Of a DNA stretch of 64,000 bases, positions 1 to 8,694 are shown one piece after another. Source of the DNA: Bacilli bacterium (GTDB lineage Bacteria > Bacillota_I > Bacilli_A > RFN20 > CAG-826); assembly GCA_900767825.1 (NCBI GenBank), contig CAAGAN010000020.1, positions 72,504 through 136,503 on the forward strand. The letters run 5' to 3'. The notes under the pieces are model-generated. The model saw nothing but the letters and a program-made list of their open reading frames with translations. It searched no databases and was not told the origin of the DNA. The translations under genes were made by a program, and so were the position numbers. The first letter of the stretch is position 1. Each line of letters starts with the position of its first letter.

Positions 1-1134
1 AAATTACTTCATATTACAAAAAGATATCCCCCATATATAGGAGGGATTGAGACTGTTTGCTTTGATATGGCCAACGCCTTAAAAGATAGATATGATCAAA
101 TGGTCTTGGCTTTTAATGATAAAGATGAAACTATTGATGAAATATATAACGGGGTAAGGGTAGTACGCGCTAGTGTTTTCAAAGTAGTGGCAAGCCAACC
201 TTTATCAAAAGATTATGGCAAATTATTAGATGATGCCTTTAGGAATTTTAAGCCTGACATCATCCATTTTGATTATCCTAATCCATATGCAGCTGCCTTT
301 TTATTAAAGGCCATGAAGAAATATAAATTCAAAGGGAAATTCCTTTTGTTTTGGCACATGGATATAGTTAAGCAAAAGCTATTACGCTCTTTATTTGTCC
401 CTCAGACAAAAGCTTTATTAAAAAGGGCAGATTTGGTAATCGCGACTTCTCCAAATTATCTAAAAGACACCTCATTCTTACCAAAATATAAGGGACGTGT
501 AGCGATTTTGCCTTTAAAAGTAGGGGATGATAGACTTGAATTTACTTCTATCCAAAAAGAATTATCTAACCAAATAAAAGAAAAATATAATGGTAGGAAA
601 ATCATTTTCTTCTTCGGAAGGCATGTTAAATATAAGGGGTTAAGATATTTAATCGAATCAAATAAATATCTAAACCAAGACGAAGTAGAAATTCTTATTG
701 CAGGCAGGGGGAAACTTACTAATGAATTAAAAGAAGAAGCGGTCCCATATAAAAACATTGAATTCCTAGGTGTTATCAAAGATGAAGAAATAAATGCTTA
801 TTTAGACACTTGTTATTTGTTCGCATTCCCTTCAATTACTAGAAATGAGGCTTTTGGGATTTCCTTGGCAGAGGCACTTTATTTTGGTAAACCTGCCCTT
901 ACTTTTACTATCAAGGGATCTGGAGTCAATTACGTTAATATAAATAATGAAACTGGATTAGAAGCACCTAATGAAGATGTTAAATCCTATGCTGACAATA
1001 TAAATAAATTGCTTCATGATGAGACTTTATATAAAAAGCTATCTGATGGGGCAAAAGAAAGGGCCCTAACTTTATTCTCGAAAGAACATTTCGTTAAGTC
1101 CCTTAATGAAATTTTTGATAAATTAGATTCCTAA
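1..1134 (+). CDS. Glycosyltransferase family 4 (5'-truncated by window edge)
   Basis: Transfers a sugar from a nucleotide-sugar donor to a glycan or lipid acceptor, probably at the inner face of the membrane in envelope polysaccharide synthesis. The first ATG is at 67, but the frame is open to base 1 and the extra codons encode HITKRYPPYIGGIE, the classic GT4 N-terminal glycine-rich segment, so the real start lies left of the window. The C-terminal donor-binding half shows FFFGRHVKYKG and the EX7E motif (NEAFGISLAEAL, the two Glu at residues 283 and 291 counted from base 1). The 377 visible residues are nearly a full GT-B enzyme. Its 3' end overlaps the convergent DUF4091 gene by 12 bases. 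Acceptor and sugar cannot be told from sequence. Confidence 0.9.
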   Translation, partial: KLLHITKRYPPYIGGIETVCFDMANALKDRYDQMVLAFNDKDETIDEIYNGVRVVRASVFKVVASQPLSKDYGKLLDDAFRNFKPDIIHFDYPNPYAAAFLLKAMKKYKFKGKFLLFWHMDIVKQKLLRSLFVPQTKALLKRADLVIATSPNYLKDTSFLPKYKGRVAILPLKVGDDRLEFTSIQKELSNQIKEKYNGRKIIFFFGRHVKYKGLRYLIESNKYLNQDEVEILIAGRGKLTNELKEEAVPYKNIEFLGVIKDEEINAYLDTCYLFAFPSITRNEAFGISLAEALYFGKPALTFTIKGSGVNYVNINNETGLEAPNEDVKSYADNINKLLHDETLYKKLSDGAKERALTLFSKEHFVKSLNEIFDKLDS

Positions 1135-2775
1135 TACATCAGTTGGGTTAGGAACCAATAAGGCTTTTTCTACCGTTTTTCTTATTTCTAATAGACTCCC
1201 AACTTTAGTTGGATAGGTAGAGAAATTAGGACCAAAACCACACTTATTTAGGAATAAGATCACTTTTTCTCTTCCTATATATTTTTCTAATAAGACTAAA
1301 GCCCTATAGTCAAAGAAAGCGGTTTGAAGCATTTCTAGTCTAAGGGAAGATAAAGGTTTTCCATTTTCTCCAGGATAGACAATAAAAGAATCACCGCTAG
1401 GGAAATTCCCTTCTGCATCATTAACTAGAAATGGATTGATAGGGGTTTTTGAAAAACCTGAATTATAGAAGTTATATCCCCAATGCAAATAGCCTTTGAC
1501 ATTGAAATAATATAGCTGTGTTCCTATTACCCTTAACCTATCTAATGGCATTGATAAAAATCTATTTGGAAGGTTATTTGTTTCTTCTGAACAGCAATGG
1601 TATACAAAGATATCGTTTTTGCCTTCTTTGATGAAATCTTCTATTTTTTCAATTGATACAACAGGCAAATCAATCATTTCAGAGATAGAGACATTGCTAA
1701 TTGCATCTATTGTCTTATATCCATTTAGTGAAGGATATATAGCTTCTTTTAATCTTGCATATCTATCTTTATGATTGACATTAGGTTCATCGCTAAGATG
1801 AAAATATACTTCGTCTTCGCTAAATCCTTCTTGTTTTAAAATACTAGTAAGTTTAGATAATGACGAATTCAAGAAACTTAGGTATTTGGGATCTAATGAA
1901 TCAGTTTTCCATCCAAAAAGGTGATTGCCATGAATATCAACTATATTAGGTGCATGAAGTGCTCCCCACTGCGTAAATAGGTGGGACATTTCAAATAATC
2001 TTATTCCTCTAGATTTGGCATCCTTCATAAAATTAATTAGCCTAGAGAAGGAAAATGAATACACGTCTCCATTATTTTCTATTTCTAATAGCTGCGAACA
2101 TAGTCTTTCTCCACCTTCATATGTATCTAAAGCAGGGGAAAACATAGGTACCAATAAGCAATCTATACCGTGTCTAATCGCTTCATCTAGGAAGTTATGG
2201 TATATATCCATGTATTCTTTTGAAAACATTGGGACATTATAGTATTGGCTTAGCCCATCGTAATGCATCCAATTAGAAGCGTGTATCCCTAATTTTGGAA
2301 GTTTGATTGGAAGGACGATTAATCTAAATGTAGATCTATTAGCCTCTCTTCCATCTCCAAAACGTAAGATAACTTCGATTTCGTATTCCCCTGGCTTGGC
2401 CTCGCCATCATAAGTAAGCGAAATGCTTCTATATACCCCATACCTAAATACGATTGGAGAATCCTCTTCTTTAATTAAATCTCCAACTAGAGAAGGTTCA
2501 TATATCAAATAATTGTCATCATGCCCTTTCCTAAAAGGTAATGTGCAAGGCATTTCTTCTATTTGCCTAATTTTAATATGTTCTTTTATTGAAGATATTA
2601 TTTCTATAGATGGATAGGAAGGAAAAAGCTCTTCCATGTTGTTTTTATATACTAATTGAAAAGAATATATTTCATTTTGGAAGCAACTACCTTCTTTGAT
2701 GATTTGATTTGGTTTCCTGCCGTTTACTAGTTTCTCATCAAGAGGAATAAAGAATATTTCAAATTGGTTATTCAT
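1123..2775 (-). CDS. DUF4091 / GH123-like glycoside hydrolase
   Basis: Probable cytoplasmic glycosidase of 550 residues without a signal peptide. The N-terminal half (about 1-160) is a beta-rich domain and the C-terminal half a TIM-barrel-like region. The segment YFHLSDEPNVNHKD carries an Asp-Glu pair at 329-330, the position of the catalytic dyad in GH123 N-acetyl-beta-galactosaminidases and the related DUF4091 family. If it acts like GH123 it would remove terminal GalNAc by substrate-assisted catalysis, but DUF4091 proteins are mostly uncharacterised, so substrate is inference. It follows a terminator and appears to have its own promoter: TATAAT lies 12 bases before the ATG and no Shine-Dalgarno sequence is present, suggesting a leaderless mRNA. 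It lies at the end of the carbohydrate locus. Confidence 0.75.
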   Translation of the reverse strand: MNNQFEIFFIPLDEKLVNGRKPNQIIKEGSCFQNEIYSFQLVYKNNMEELFPSYPSIEIISSIKEHIKIRQIEEMPCTLPFRKGHDDNYLIYEPSLVGDLIKEEDSPIVFRYGVYRSISLTYDGEAKPGEYEIEVILRFGDGREANRSTFRLIVLPIKLPKLGIHASNWMHYDGLSQYYNVPMFSKEYMDIYHNFLDEAIRHGIDCLLVPMFSPALDTYEGGERLCSQLLEIENNGDVYSFSFSRLINFMKDAKSRGIRLFEMSHLFTQWGALHAPNIVDIHGNHLFGWKTDSLDPKYLSFLNSSLSKLTSILKQEGFSEDEVYFHLSDEPNVNHKDRYARLKEAIYPSLNGYKTIDAISNVSISEMIDLPVVSIEKIEDFIKEGKNDIFVYHCCSEETNNLPNRFLSMPLDRLRVIGTQLYYFNVKGYLHWGYNFYNSGFSKTPINPFLVNDAEGNFPSGDSFIVYPGENGKPLSSLRLEMLQTAFFDYRALVLLEKYIGREKVILFLNKCGFGPNFSTYPTKVGSLLEIRKTVEKALLVPNPTDVLGI

Positions 2776-2793
2776 ATTTTTATATAGATTATA
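2776..2793 (-). promoter_or_regulatory. -10 box for DUF4091 gene, leaderless geometry
   Basis: On the minus strand a perfect TATAAT (2788-2793) ends 12 bases before the ATG at 2775. Transcription would start about five bases before the start codon and no ribosome-binding site fits in between. A -35 box is not obvious. Confidence 0.5.
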
Positions 2794-2799
2794 AATGAT

Positions 2800-2829
2800 A
2801 AAAAGAGGAGGTGCTATTTACACCTCCTC
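2800..2829 (-). terminator. Rho-independent terminator of the MBG/QNWGESG lipoprotein gene
   Basis: On the minus strand a perfect 9-bp stem GAGGAGGTG / CACCTCCTC with a 7-base loop is followed by TTTTT. It lies 12 bases past the stop codon at 2841 and just before the promoter of the next gene. Confidence 0.9.
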
Positions 2830-2840
2830 AAGTAGTTAAT

Positions 2841-4853
2841 TTATTTTGCAAATGGATTAGTTGTAGCGTAGTAAATATTTTTTAAATAAGCGGTATTCCC
2901 AGTGATGCTTAAATTAAAATCAGTCCATCCTCCGCCGGTATGCTGCATATCGACAACACAAGTATTCCATCCATTGTCTAGATGTTCAACTTCAACTCCA
3001 TCACGATAGATCTTAGCCTCAGGAGCAGTAATGGTTTTGCCACAGAAGCGACCGGAAGTTCCGTTATATCCAGCACCTTTGGCTTCTAGATACCAAGCAT
3101 TATTGGTATCATCGATAAAATAATCAAACACAAGATAACGGTTGTCATTGCTATCAAAGAATCCGCCAGTATATTCATTTACTTCTGGGGAGTTAGAATG
3201 GGTAATTCCAAAGAAATTAATGACAGCATCGCCATTTCTTTCAATCTTATAAGAACCTTCGCGTCCTTCTTCAGTTGCAATTGAAACAGTTCCATTTCCA
3301 CCCTTTACATAAGGGGCTACTGAAGGAGCGATATCAACGACACATTCGGCGTTTTTGATATGGACAACGGTTGGATTTTCTGGGGATCCTCCATTAGTGA
3401 ATAATGAAGCTAATGTTGCACAGCTAATTTCAAAATAGGCTGTATACCAAACATTATGTTGGATTCTATCGACTCTTTGACCATCAAGGGTGAAGAAGTT
3501 TACTTGACGTCCGTACGGGAATGCTTTACCTATTTCGATATTTGGAACATAGAATTCGCCAACAGCAGAACCGAAACGAAGATTGAAACTGGTGACGCTT
3601 TCTTCAAACATGAAGTCGGCCTTTATATAACGGCATCCTGATGCGGAGAATTTATCATATGTTTGGCTTGCTTCCCAGAAGCATGCACCGGATTCACCCC
3701 AGTTTTGGTTGTTTCCTGCTAGGATTCCGCTTGTAGGATTGGTGTAGGTATATTCGCCATTCCCATTATCGGTAATAGTTGCACCTCCGCCATCATCTCT
3801 AGCATAGACATAGGTTCTATAATGGATTGTCATTATAGCGCTAACGCTTTCGATTGGTTCGAAATTGCTATTAGCAGCAAAAGTGGCAGTTACTTTATAT
3901 TTTCCTGGAACGGTCTTTTCATTTCCTTCATAGGTGACTTCCAAACCGCGTGGGAGTTCATTTTGGATTGCTATTGATTTAGCAGTTCCATCATATTCGA
4001 CGATTGCATCATTAAATACTGGGGCAAATGTTGCCTTAGAGATTGTAAGGGTAGCCTTTTTATCTGGAATGGCATTGTAATTTGAATTAGAAGAAGTGAA
4101 GTGGGCTGTTATTTCGTATTCACCAGCATTGATCTTGCCATTTCCTTCGTAGCTAACTTCAACACCTTCTGGCAATTCACCTTCAATAAGGATGAATTTA
4201 GGCGTTCCATCATAGGTTTGAGTAGAGTTTTCAAATTTGATAGAAGATAAATCTAGGGTACCTTTTTCTATAACGATGTTGGCTTTTTTGTCTTCAATGG
4301 CATTGTAATTCTTTTCGTCTCCTTTGAAGTGGGCGATTACTTCATGAGTTCCTACATCGGTCTTTTCGTTTCCTTCATAGGTAACTGTCACACCTTCTGG
4401 TAGAGTTCCTTTGATTTGGATGGATTTTTTGCTTCCATCATAGGTAAATGTTTTTCCCTCAAAACTAACCTTACTCATATCATAAGTTGCTTTGGTAATG
4501 GTTAATGTTGCCTTTTTGTCTGGAATGGCATTATGGGTAGTTTCGTTGCCTTTAAAATGAGCAGTTACCTCATATTCGCCAACATCAGTCTTTTCGTTTC
4601 CTTCATAGGTGACTGTTACCCCTTCTGGGAGGGTTCCTGCTATTTGGATGGATTTGGCAGTTCCATCATAAACGAAGCTAGCCCCTTCAAAGCTAACTCC
4701 GCTCAAATCATAGTTTTCTTTTTGGGTGGATGTGGTGACTTCACTTGTGTTAGGAGTGGTGTCTTTGCTTTCGCCTTCGCTTGAAGTTGGAGCTCCGCAA
4801 GAAGCTAATAAACTCAAGCAAGCCAAGGAAGTAAATAATGGTTTCTTTTTCAT
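2841..4853 (-). CDS. Surface lipoprotein with MBG-type repeats and QNWGESG module
   Basis: Predicted extracellular lipoprotein (670 aa). The signal peptide ends in the lipobox LLASC with Cys19, followed by a Ser/Thr-rich linker. Residues about 48-345 contain four repeats of roughly 73 residues with the pattern FxYDGTxKSIxIxGxLPEGVxVxYEGNEKTxxGxYxVTAHF, resembling MBG-type bacterial Ig-like domains that act as stalks. Residues about 350-515 hold a beta-rich module with the motif SGILAGNNQNWGESG, also found twice in the neighbouring 1181-residue lipoprotein. A last beta-rich domain follows. It probably binds glycan at the cell surface; no catalytic motif is visible. A Shine-Dalgarno AAAGGA precedes the ATG, and a strong terminator follows the gene. 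Confidence 0.8.
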   Translation of the reverse strand: MKKKPLFTSLACLSLLASCGAPTSSEGESKDTTPNTSEVTTSTQKENYDLSGVSFEGASFVYDGTAKSIQIAGTLPEGVTVTYEGNEKTDVGEYEVTAHFKGNETTHNAIPDKKATLTITKATYDMSKVSFEGKTFTYDGSKKSIQIKGTLPEGVTVTYEGNEKTDVGTHEVIAHFKGDEKNYNAIEDKKANIVIEKGTLDLSSIKFENSTQTYDGTPKFILIEGELPEGVEVSYEGNGKINAGEYEITAHFTSSNSNYNAIPDKKATLTISKATFAPVFNDAIVEYDGTAKSIAIQNELPRGLEVTYEGNEKTVPGKYKVTATFAANSNFEPIESVSAIMTIHYRTYVYARDDGGGATITDNGNGEYTYTNPTSGILAGNNQNWGESGACFWEASQTYDKFSASGCRYIKADFMFEESVTSFNLRFGSAVGEFYVPNIEIGKAFPYGRQVNFFTLDGQRVDRIQHNVWYTAYFEISCATLASLFTNGGSPENPTVVHIKNAECVVDIAPSVAPYVKGGNGTVSIATEEGREGSYKIERNGDAVINFFGITHSNSPEVNEYTGGFFDSNDNRYLVFDYFIDDTNNAWYLEAKGAGYNGTSGRFCGKTITAPEAKIYRDGVEVEHLDNGWNTCVVDMQHTGGGWTDFNLSITGNTAYLKNIYYATTNPFAK

Positions 4854-5148
4854 TTTAATTTTCCTTTCTTTTTAATGAAAAATGTTGCAAATCTAGGATT
4901 AAATTTCTTTATATAGGCAAGTCTTAAAATTGTAGTTTCTATTTAAAAACTGCCAATTTAATTAGATTTGGAAGAGAATTTAAGTTAATTTAATCAGTTT
5001 TCCTTAAACCAAATTTAGTGAATCTACTTCTACTAAAATTAGTTTGCTAGAAATACCTTTTAAATTATTGATTCTCCATTAATTAAGAGTCTTTGATTGT
5101 TTGTATTTTCCTCCTTTTTATTAGGCCCATATAGGGCGATTAGTCAAA
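4854..5148. other. Intergenic region between two surface-lipoprotein genes
   Basis: AT-rich 295-base gap between two genes on the minus strand. It holds a short GCCC-TATAT-GGGC hairpin just past the stop of the upstream gene and a TATAAA-like box about 50 bases before the downstream ATG. A perfect AAGGAGG on the minus strand near 5112 has no start codon beside it. No gene seen. Confidence 0.4.
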
Positions 5149-8100
5149 TTAAAATCCGACACGTTCCTTCAAGAATGAAACGTTTCTTAAATACATAATA
5201 GATGGATTAGAACCAGATCCTCCATTTGTATAGATAAGTACATCTGTCCAGTTAGAATAACCTTCGGTATATAAGACGGGGATATATACTGTGTACCAGG
5301 TATTTTTAGATAAAGTAGTGGCTTTGCTGCTATCTTCTTTATAGATTAGTAAACTTTCGTCTAAAGTAGTATCGAACCCAATGTCTCTAGGCCAATAGGT
5401 TTCTAATCCTGCTTGACCCAATACTTTTATAGAGAAGTGGGTGCAGTTTTCTAATTTGATATCGACTTTGATGTAATGGTATCCTTGTTTAAAGAATTCA
5501 CCACAAACTTCATTGCCGTTCATGGCGTTTTCATTTGTAACATTATTGAAATAAACGCCACTTTCGCCCCAATTTTGATCTTCACCAGCAAGTTCGCCAC
5601 TAGTTTTGTTTATGTAACGGTAACTACCGTCGCTTAATTTATCGACAGTAACTTTTGAACCGTATTTAGAACGTGCTTTTATTTCCATGACTTCAAACTC
5701 AGGAAGTTCATATTCCTTGCTGAAAGATAAATCACGTAAATGGATAATTGATGGATTAGATCTAGAAGAACCATTCGTATATAAAGTAATACAAGTCCAA
5801 CCATTATCGGTTGATGTGTATTCAAATCTAACTACCATTGTATACCATTTATTTTCTTCTAGACGGTGTGCTCTATTTCCATTTCCATCGATAAAGGCCA
5901 ATTGGTCAGGTATTTCTCCACCAATTTTCATATCTTGTAGCCAGTAGGAGGAGAAGTTTTTATCTCCCGTCGCACGGAAGGAGAAACTCTTGACCGAGGA
6001 CTCGAAATAGATTCCTAGGCTCATGTAGTAATATCCGTTTTTGAAGAAGTTTCCGCTACTAGAGCAATCTTTAGCAGTCAATGTATCAAAATTTACACCA
6101 GCTTCGCCCCAGTTTTGGCCTTCTCCGCTATATTCCCCACTAGAAGCATTTTTGTAGGTATATGTTCCTTCGAATTCTCCGCTAGTTTCATAGACTAAGC
6201 TAGCCATATCGGAAGCAACAGCTTGATCTCCCCTTAAATAGAAAGCGTGGACATCATAGACAAAACTTAGATATCTAAATTCGGCTTTTACTCCGTTATC
6301 TCCCTTGATTTCCGTTGTTACATTTGGATTAACTAAGCTAGAACCATCTTTAAGAAGCGGGATATAGAATGTATACCAAGTTCCCTTTTCTAGTTTTTTG
6401 GCATTTAATCCATTTTCATCAATGACATTGATATTCGATGAGATTTCCTTACCTACTTCAATAGAAGCTTTAAATGGCTTTAATCCAGAAGTTGATGTAA
6501 CGTTAAATGAAACGTTAGATACATTATTTTCTAGGCGTAAATCGAATTTGATATAACGATAATTCTTTTTGAAGAACTCGCCATCAACATTGGTTTCGGA
6601 GAAAACAAGACTAGCAGTTTTAGAAGAAGTTATTTCATAGGCACCAGCGAATTCGCCTTCATTTAACCTAGCGACATTAGTTGATTCGTTATTGGCATCG
6701 ATTCTAATCTTTTCTGGAGCAAATTCGGTTGGGATAAAGGAAGAATCTTCATAATATCTACAATTATCGATATATATTTCATCCCCGCTAGTGGAAGAAG
6801 CAAATCCCATCGAGCCGCTATAGGCATCTTCAATATAGGAATCAGAATAGGCATAGACTATTGTTTGCCAACTGTTGGCTTCTAATTGATTTAATCTTTT
6901 GCCATCTTTAAATGCAACTAGCCAAGATCCAAAACTACTTAGGTTAGTTTCGTTAACAACAATACTTGCATTGTAATCTGGGGAATCTCCGTTGATATTG
7001 AAGTTAAGGTTGGATTCCTTGGTTGGATAAATATCAAAGGCAAAATAATTGCCTTTCTTTGAAAGACTGTAAAGTGAATCATCATAAGATTCATTCATGG
7101 ATGTAGCTACTACCAATTTGTTTTTCGTGCTAGAAGACGTGAATGTTTTATATTGATAGGCAGTGGATCTACTTCCAATTGTAGTTTCTGCTTGCCTATA
7201 AGTAGGTACCTCTTTTGGATTTACTACAATCGAAGGAGCTGAGCTATGCTTTGAATATCCTTTTGAAACAGGTACTTCGATGTCAAATTCGTCATTTGTG
7301 GCTTGGATATAACCATCTTGCTTTGTATAGATTCTATTTTCGCTTGGCATAAAGGAATCATCTAGATAAAACTTAGGCTTAGTTAGATATGCATAGCCGT
7401 TAACATCATTTATGAAGAAGAAATAGGAGGCTAGACCCATGTCTTTTAGCCATAAGGCCCTTAAATCATAGACCATTGTTACCCAGGTATCTTTTTCTAA
7501 TACATTGGTAACTTCTCCATTTTTTAGGATGGTTAGGTAATCTTTGCGGAAATAACTTCCAACCCCAATCCAAGAAGTGCTAGAAGAGGTTCCGACCATC
7601 ATATTTTCGTTACTTGACCAATATAAATCGTAGGCTAGATAGCGTTTGCCTTCTCTATATAAATCAACTAATTTGTTGCCGTTATTTTCAACTACTACAT
7701 GGGATTTGAAACAAGTTGAATCACTTACTTTTGGGTCCGGCTTATAGAAATAGACATCCTTTCTATTCCCAATAGGATCGCTAGCAGGCATCAAGGTATT
7801 GTTTACTTCTTGTGGGTTAAACCAATCGCTAGTGACATAATTTGGTCCAACCTTTATATTGAAAGTTTTTGTAACAGTTGAATTACCCTCTTTAAAACTA
7901 GCCTCAATTATGGCCTTGCCTTCTTTAACGGCATAAACTCTATTTCCTTCTAGGTGAATAAATTCATTTCCACTGATGATTTTATAGGTAACTGGCTTAT
8001 TTGCTTTGACCCCGCAATCATAAGCGATGGCATCCAAATCATAATGACCAAGTTTACTAGTAGTGTTATATAGCTCTATTTCGTCGCTAGAAGCAGAGAT

Positions 8101-8694
8101 ATATAGACGCTCCTTTATTGTTAGGCTTATATCTCTACGTTTTAATTCGATTCCTTTCCAGCTTGCCTTGACATCGAATTTAGTAGTTCCTAAAGCAAGA
8201 CCCTTGAATTTGTTATTAGAAAAGGAAACGATAGATGGATCTTTAATATCGACGCTATATTCAATAGTAGTGTCCATCAACTTGCCGTTATAGGAAACAT
8301 TTTGAGGCAATGCTGTATCTATATCTAAATAAGCTTCGAATTCACGGAAAGAGATAGTGGGTTTAACTCCAGAATCACGTACACGTACATTTAAATTTAG
8401 AGTAGTGTTTCCATCGCTTATTTTAACAAGGGTTTCCCCAACTCCTTGGGCATAAAGCCTATTAGAAATTACCTTGACTACATTTTCATCGCCGATTTCA
8501 TATGTGAGGTTATCTTTTATTTCAGTTAGAGGAACATCGATTTCTTCATAACGGTCAAGCCAAACATTTTCCTTGCCTTCGATAAAGGAGATAGTTGGTT
8601 CTTTACTAGTTGGAATAGAAGAATTCCCATTACAAGAAAATAGAAGCGAAGTTGCAGTTAATGTTAAAAGTGCAATTTTAGATAGTCTTTTCAT
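5149..8694 (-). CDS. Large surface lipoprotein, Ig-like domains plus repeated QNWGESG modules
   Basis: 1181-residue lipoprotein: signal peptide with lipobox LLFSC (Cys21). Residues about 30-285 look like bacterial Ig-like (Big_2-type) domains, with phrases such as SNRLYAQGVGETLVKI. The rest is a string of beta-sandwich-like modules of 150-180 residues. The last two, around residues 860 and 1038, contain SGEYSGEGQNWGEAG and SGELAGEDQNWGESG and end with YTNGGSGSNPSIMYLR-like strands; earlier modules are divergent copies. The pattern (WYTVYIPVL, YHYIKVDIKLE) resembles carbohydrate-binding modules, but no known family is recognised. The ATG overlaps the stop of the beta-helix gene by four bases (ATGA), so the two are translationally coupled in the transporter operon. 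Likely role: glycan capture at the surface. Confidence 0.8.
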   Translation of the reverse strand: MKRLSKIALLTLTATSLLFSCNGNSSIPTSKEPTISFIEGKENVWLDRYEEIDVPLTEIKDNLTYEIGDENVVKVISNRLYAQGVGETLVKISDGNTTLNLNVRVRDSGVKPTISFREFEAYLDIDTALPQNVSYNGKLMDTTIEYSVDIKDPSIVSFSNNKFKGLALGTTKFDVKASWKGIELKRRDISLTIKERLYISASSDEIELYNTTSKLGHYDLDAIAYDCGVKANKPVTYKIISGNEFIHLEGNRVYAVKEGKAIIEASFKEGNSTVTKTFNIKVGPNYVTSDWFNPQEVNNTLMPASDPIGNRKDVYFYKPDPKVSDSTCFKSHVVVENNGNKLVDLYREGKRYLAYDLYWSSNENMMVGTSSSTSWIGVGSYFRKDYLTILKNGEVTNVLEKDTWVTMVYDLRALWLKDMGLASYFFFINDVNGYAYLTKPKFYLDDSFMPSENRIYTKQDGYIQATNDEFDIEVPVSKGYSKHSSAPSIVVNPKEVPTYRQAETTIGSRSTAYQYKTFTSSSTKNKLVVATSMNESYDDSLYSLSKKGNYFAFDIYPTKESNLNFNINGDSPDYNASIVVNETNLSSFGSWLVAFKDGKRLNQLEANSWQTIVYAYSDSYIEDAYSGSMGFASSTSGDEIYIDNCRYYEDSSFIPTEFAPEKIRIDANNESTNVARLNEGEFAGAYEITSSKTASLVFSETNVDGEFFKKNYRYIKFDLRLENNVSNVSFNVTSTSGLKPFKASIEVGKEISSNINVIDENGLNAKKLEKGTWYTFYIPLLKDGSSLVNPNVTTEIKGDNGVKAEFRYLSFVYDVHAFYLRGDQAVASDMASLVYETSGEFEGTYTYKNASSGEYSGEGQNWGEAGVNFDTLTAKDCSSSGNFFKNGYYYMSLGIYFESSVKSFSFRATGDKNFSSYWLQDMKIGGEIPDQLAFIDGNGNRAHRLEENKWYTMVVRFEYTSTDNGWTCITLYTNGSSRSNPSIIHLRDLSFSKEYELPEFEVMEIKARSKYGSKVTVDKLSDGSYRYINKTSGELAGEDQNWGESGVYFNNVTNENAMNGNEVCGEFFKQGYHYIKVDIKLENCTHFSIKVLGQAGLETYWPRDIGFDTTLDESLLIYKEDSSKATTLSKNTWYTVYIPVLYTEGYSNWTDVLIYTNGGSGSNPSIMYLRNVSFLKERVGF

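Noticed and set aside
67..69. ATG at 67 as the start of the glycosyltransferase
   Set aside because: The frame is open to base 1 and the upstream codons encode the conserved GT4 N-terminal segment, so the gene is cut by the window edge.
3840..4700. Tandem DNA repeats in the 670-residue lipoprotein gene as a separate element
   Set aside because: They simply encode the four MBG-type protein repeats.
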